Part shown: positions 12,946-14,057 of the stretch, piece by piece | Layout: each line of letters begins with the position of its first letter | How positions within the stretch are numbered: position 1 is the stretch's first letter | Source: Lachnoclostridium sp. UBA7122 | Lineage (GTDB): Bacteria > Bacillota > Clostridia > Lachnospirales > Lachnospiraceae | Direction: 5' to 3' | Assembly (NCBI GenBank): GCA_002493085.1 | Contig: DKXQ01000118.1 | Location: forward strand, 1 to 14,057 | DNA: 14,057 nucleotides | The notes under the pieces: generated by a model | What the model was told of the DNA's origin: nothing | The model's input: only the letters and a program-made list of their open reading frames with translations | Database searches by the model: none | Program-made: the position numbers and the translations under genes

Positions 12946-14043
12946 TTAATCTTCCTCTCTATGTACACACTGTTTAATAATCTTCTTTAATAATGCAATA
13001 TCAACAGGCTTTGCCAGATGAATGTCCATGCCTGCGTTAAGCGCCTCTTTTTCGTCCTCTGCAAAGGCATTAGCTGTCATAGCAATAATTGGTATAGTCC
13101 TGGCATCGCTGCGCTCTAGTGCCCGGATTGCCCTTGTAGCATCATACCCATTCATCACAGGCATCTGCACATCCATTAAAATTGCGTCAAATTCTCCCTC
13201 TTTTGCCACAGCAAACCGTTCCACAGCGAGCTTTCCGTTCTCAACAATCTCACAGTCTGCTTCTTCAATGAGCAAAATTTCATGCAAAATTTCTGCATTG
13301 ATTTCATTGTCCTCCGCCACAAGAAAATGTAATCCTGAAAGATTATCTGTCTCTTTGGGCTCCTGTTTTACTTCACTGTCCCCGCATCCTTGCAGTTCCA
13401 AAAGTTTTTCCTGAAATGCTGAGATAAAGAACGGTTTGGAAAGCACTCCCATATTGTCCATTGCAAGCGTATTTTCTATGTCCTCAAAATCATGCGTAGC
13501 CAGAAACAAAACTGGTATCTCATGTGGGAAAACTTCCCGGAGCTTTTCCGCCACCTGGAGGAGACTGGACTGGACTGTGTCACAGTCCAGCAAAACCACA
13601 TGATAATTATCGTTATCTCCTGCTAAGCTCAATGCTTCCTGCATGCCAGCTGCTGTATGGACTATGACACCCACATCATTTAACAGCATCTGTATCGTTT
13701 TTGCACTTTCCACATTGCCACACACGGCCAGCACGCGCGAAATGCCACTTTTTTCCCAAAACTGCCTGTATTCCTGTTCCTTGGGAATCCGCAGTTCCAG
13801 TTCCACCTGAAACAGGCTGCCTTTATCCACCTCACTTGATACATCAATCGTTCCGCCCATAAGCTCCACAATGTTTTTTGTAATCGCCATTCCAAGCCCC
13901 GTTCCCTGAACCTTGTTCGTGGTACTGTTTTCCGCCCTCGTAAACGCATCAAAAACCGATTTAAGGTACTCCTGCGTCATGCCATATCCATCGTCCTGCA
14001 CCTCAATGCGGATATGCTCATATTGGCTTGAACGCAATGTCAT
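12946..14043 (-). CDS. Hybrid sensor histidine kinase, 5'-truncated (ATPase end plus two receiver domains)
   Basis: The readable 365 residues are the C-terminal part of a hybrid two-component kinase. Residues 1-85 are the end of the HATPase domain: G1 box DDGYGM (17-22), F-box around 31-34, G2 box GTGLGM (47-52). The N-box, the phospho-accepting histidine domain and any sensor or membrane region are missing. Residues 103-219 are a receiver-like domain with the acidic pair replaced (CGN, 108-110), though Asp153/155, T183 and K203 remain. Residues 238-357 are an intact receiver: E244/D245, phospho-acceptor D291 in MDVQMPVMNG, T323 and K345. The codon just before the ATG at 14043 is an in-frame TAA, and no ribosome-binding site precedes it, so this ATG is unlikely to be a genuine start. 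It is either a broken gene or a recombination or assembly boundary. Its stop and the next gene's start are 1 nt apart, implying coupled translation. Confidence 0.82.
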   Translation of the reverse strand: MTLRSSQYEHIRIEVQDDGYGMTQEYLKSVFDAFTRAENSTTNKVQGTGLGMAITKNIVELMGGTIDVSSEVDKGSLFQVELELRIPKEQEYRQFWEKSGISRVLAVCGNVESAKTIQMLLNDVGVIVHTAAGMQEALSLAGDNDNYHVVLLDCDTVQSSLLQVAEKLREVFPHEIPVLFLATHDFEDIENTLAMDNMGVLSKPFFISAFQEKLLELQGCGDSEVKQEPKETDNLSGLHFLVAEDNEINAEILHEILLIEEADCEIVENGKLAVERFAVAKEGEFDAILMDVQMPVMNGYDATRAIRALERSDARTIPIIAMTANAFAEDEKEALNAGMDIHLAKPVDIALLKKIIKQCVHREED

Positions 14044-14057
14044 TTAGTTAAGATGAA

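Noticed and set aside
12946..12968. Earlier start for the lipoprotein gene at 12968
   Set aside because: It would overlap the kinase frame by 23 nt, put eight extra residues before the signal peptide, and has no ribosome-binding site. The ATG at 12944 has one.

Overview
The window looks like chromosome from a motile, low-GC Firmicute of class Clostridia, most likely family Lachnospiraceae. The signs are AT-rich intergenic DNA, strong Shine-Dalgarno sequences with frequent TTG and GTG starts, a GatCAB-type amidotransferase subunit, a CIRCE-controlled hrcA-grpE-dnaK-dnaJ operon, a DnaK lacking the Gram-negative N-terminal insert, and a large FliK-like protein. The genus cannot be fixed from sequence reading alone.

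Layout from left to right. (1) 17-1881, + strand: gatB, then a small PilZ-domain (c-di-GMP binding) gene. (2) 1987-4245, - strand: a 752-aa flagellar hook-length-control-like protein, convergent with the PilZ gene; a long hairpin at 1934-1979 separates them. (3) 4394-9383, + strand: a sigma-A-type promoter, a perfect CIRCE operator, hrcA, grpE, dnaK, dnaJ and a terminator hairpin. (4) 9396-9827, - strand: a small acidic-tailed protein of unknown function. It diverges from the next operon through a tight pair of predicted promoters. (5) 10022-11576, + strand: a two-gene ABC-2 exporter of the O-antigen/teichoic-acid type (permease plus ATPase), closed by a strong bidirectional terminator. (6) 14043-11649, - strand: the C-terminal part of a hybrid sensor histidine kinase, followed 1 nt later by a solute-binding lipoprotein gene.

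Most of the window is conserved housekeeping: tRNA-dependent amidation, and protein folding under heat-shock control, where HrcA represses its own operon through CIRCE and DnaK/DnaJ/GrpE form one chaperone machine. The accessory interest lies in two places. One is the PilZ/FliK-like pair, two motility-type proteins with no other flagellar gene nearby. The other is the right-hand kinase-lipoprotein pair: no permease accompanies the lipoprotein, the kinase has a degenerate receiver followed by an intact one, and its reading frame is closed by an in-frame stop directly before the first methionine, close to the window edge. Hand-counted rows suggest somewhat higher GC in that last block. I saw no CRISPR array, tRNA, rRNA, transposase or complete mobile element. 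No stretch longer than about 300 bases lacks a gene; the largest gap is 4246-4485, which holds promoters and CIRCE.
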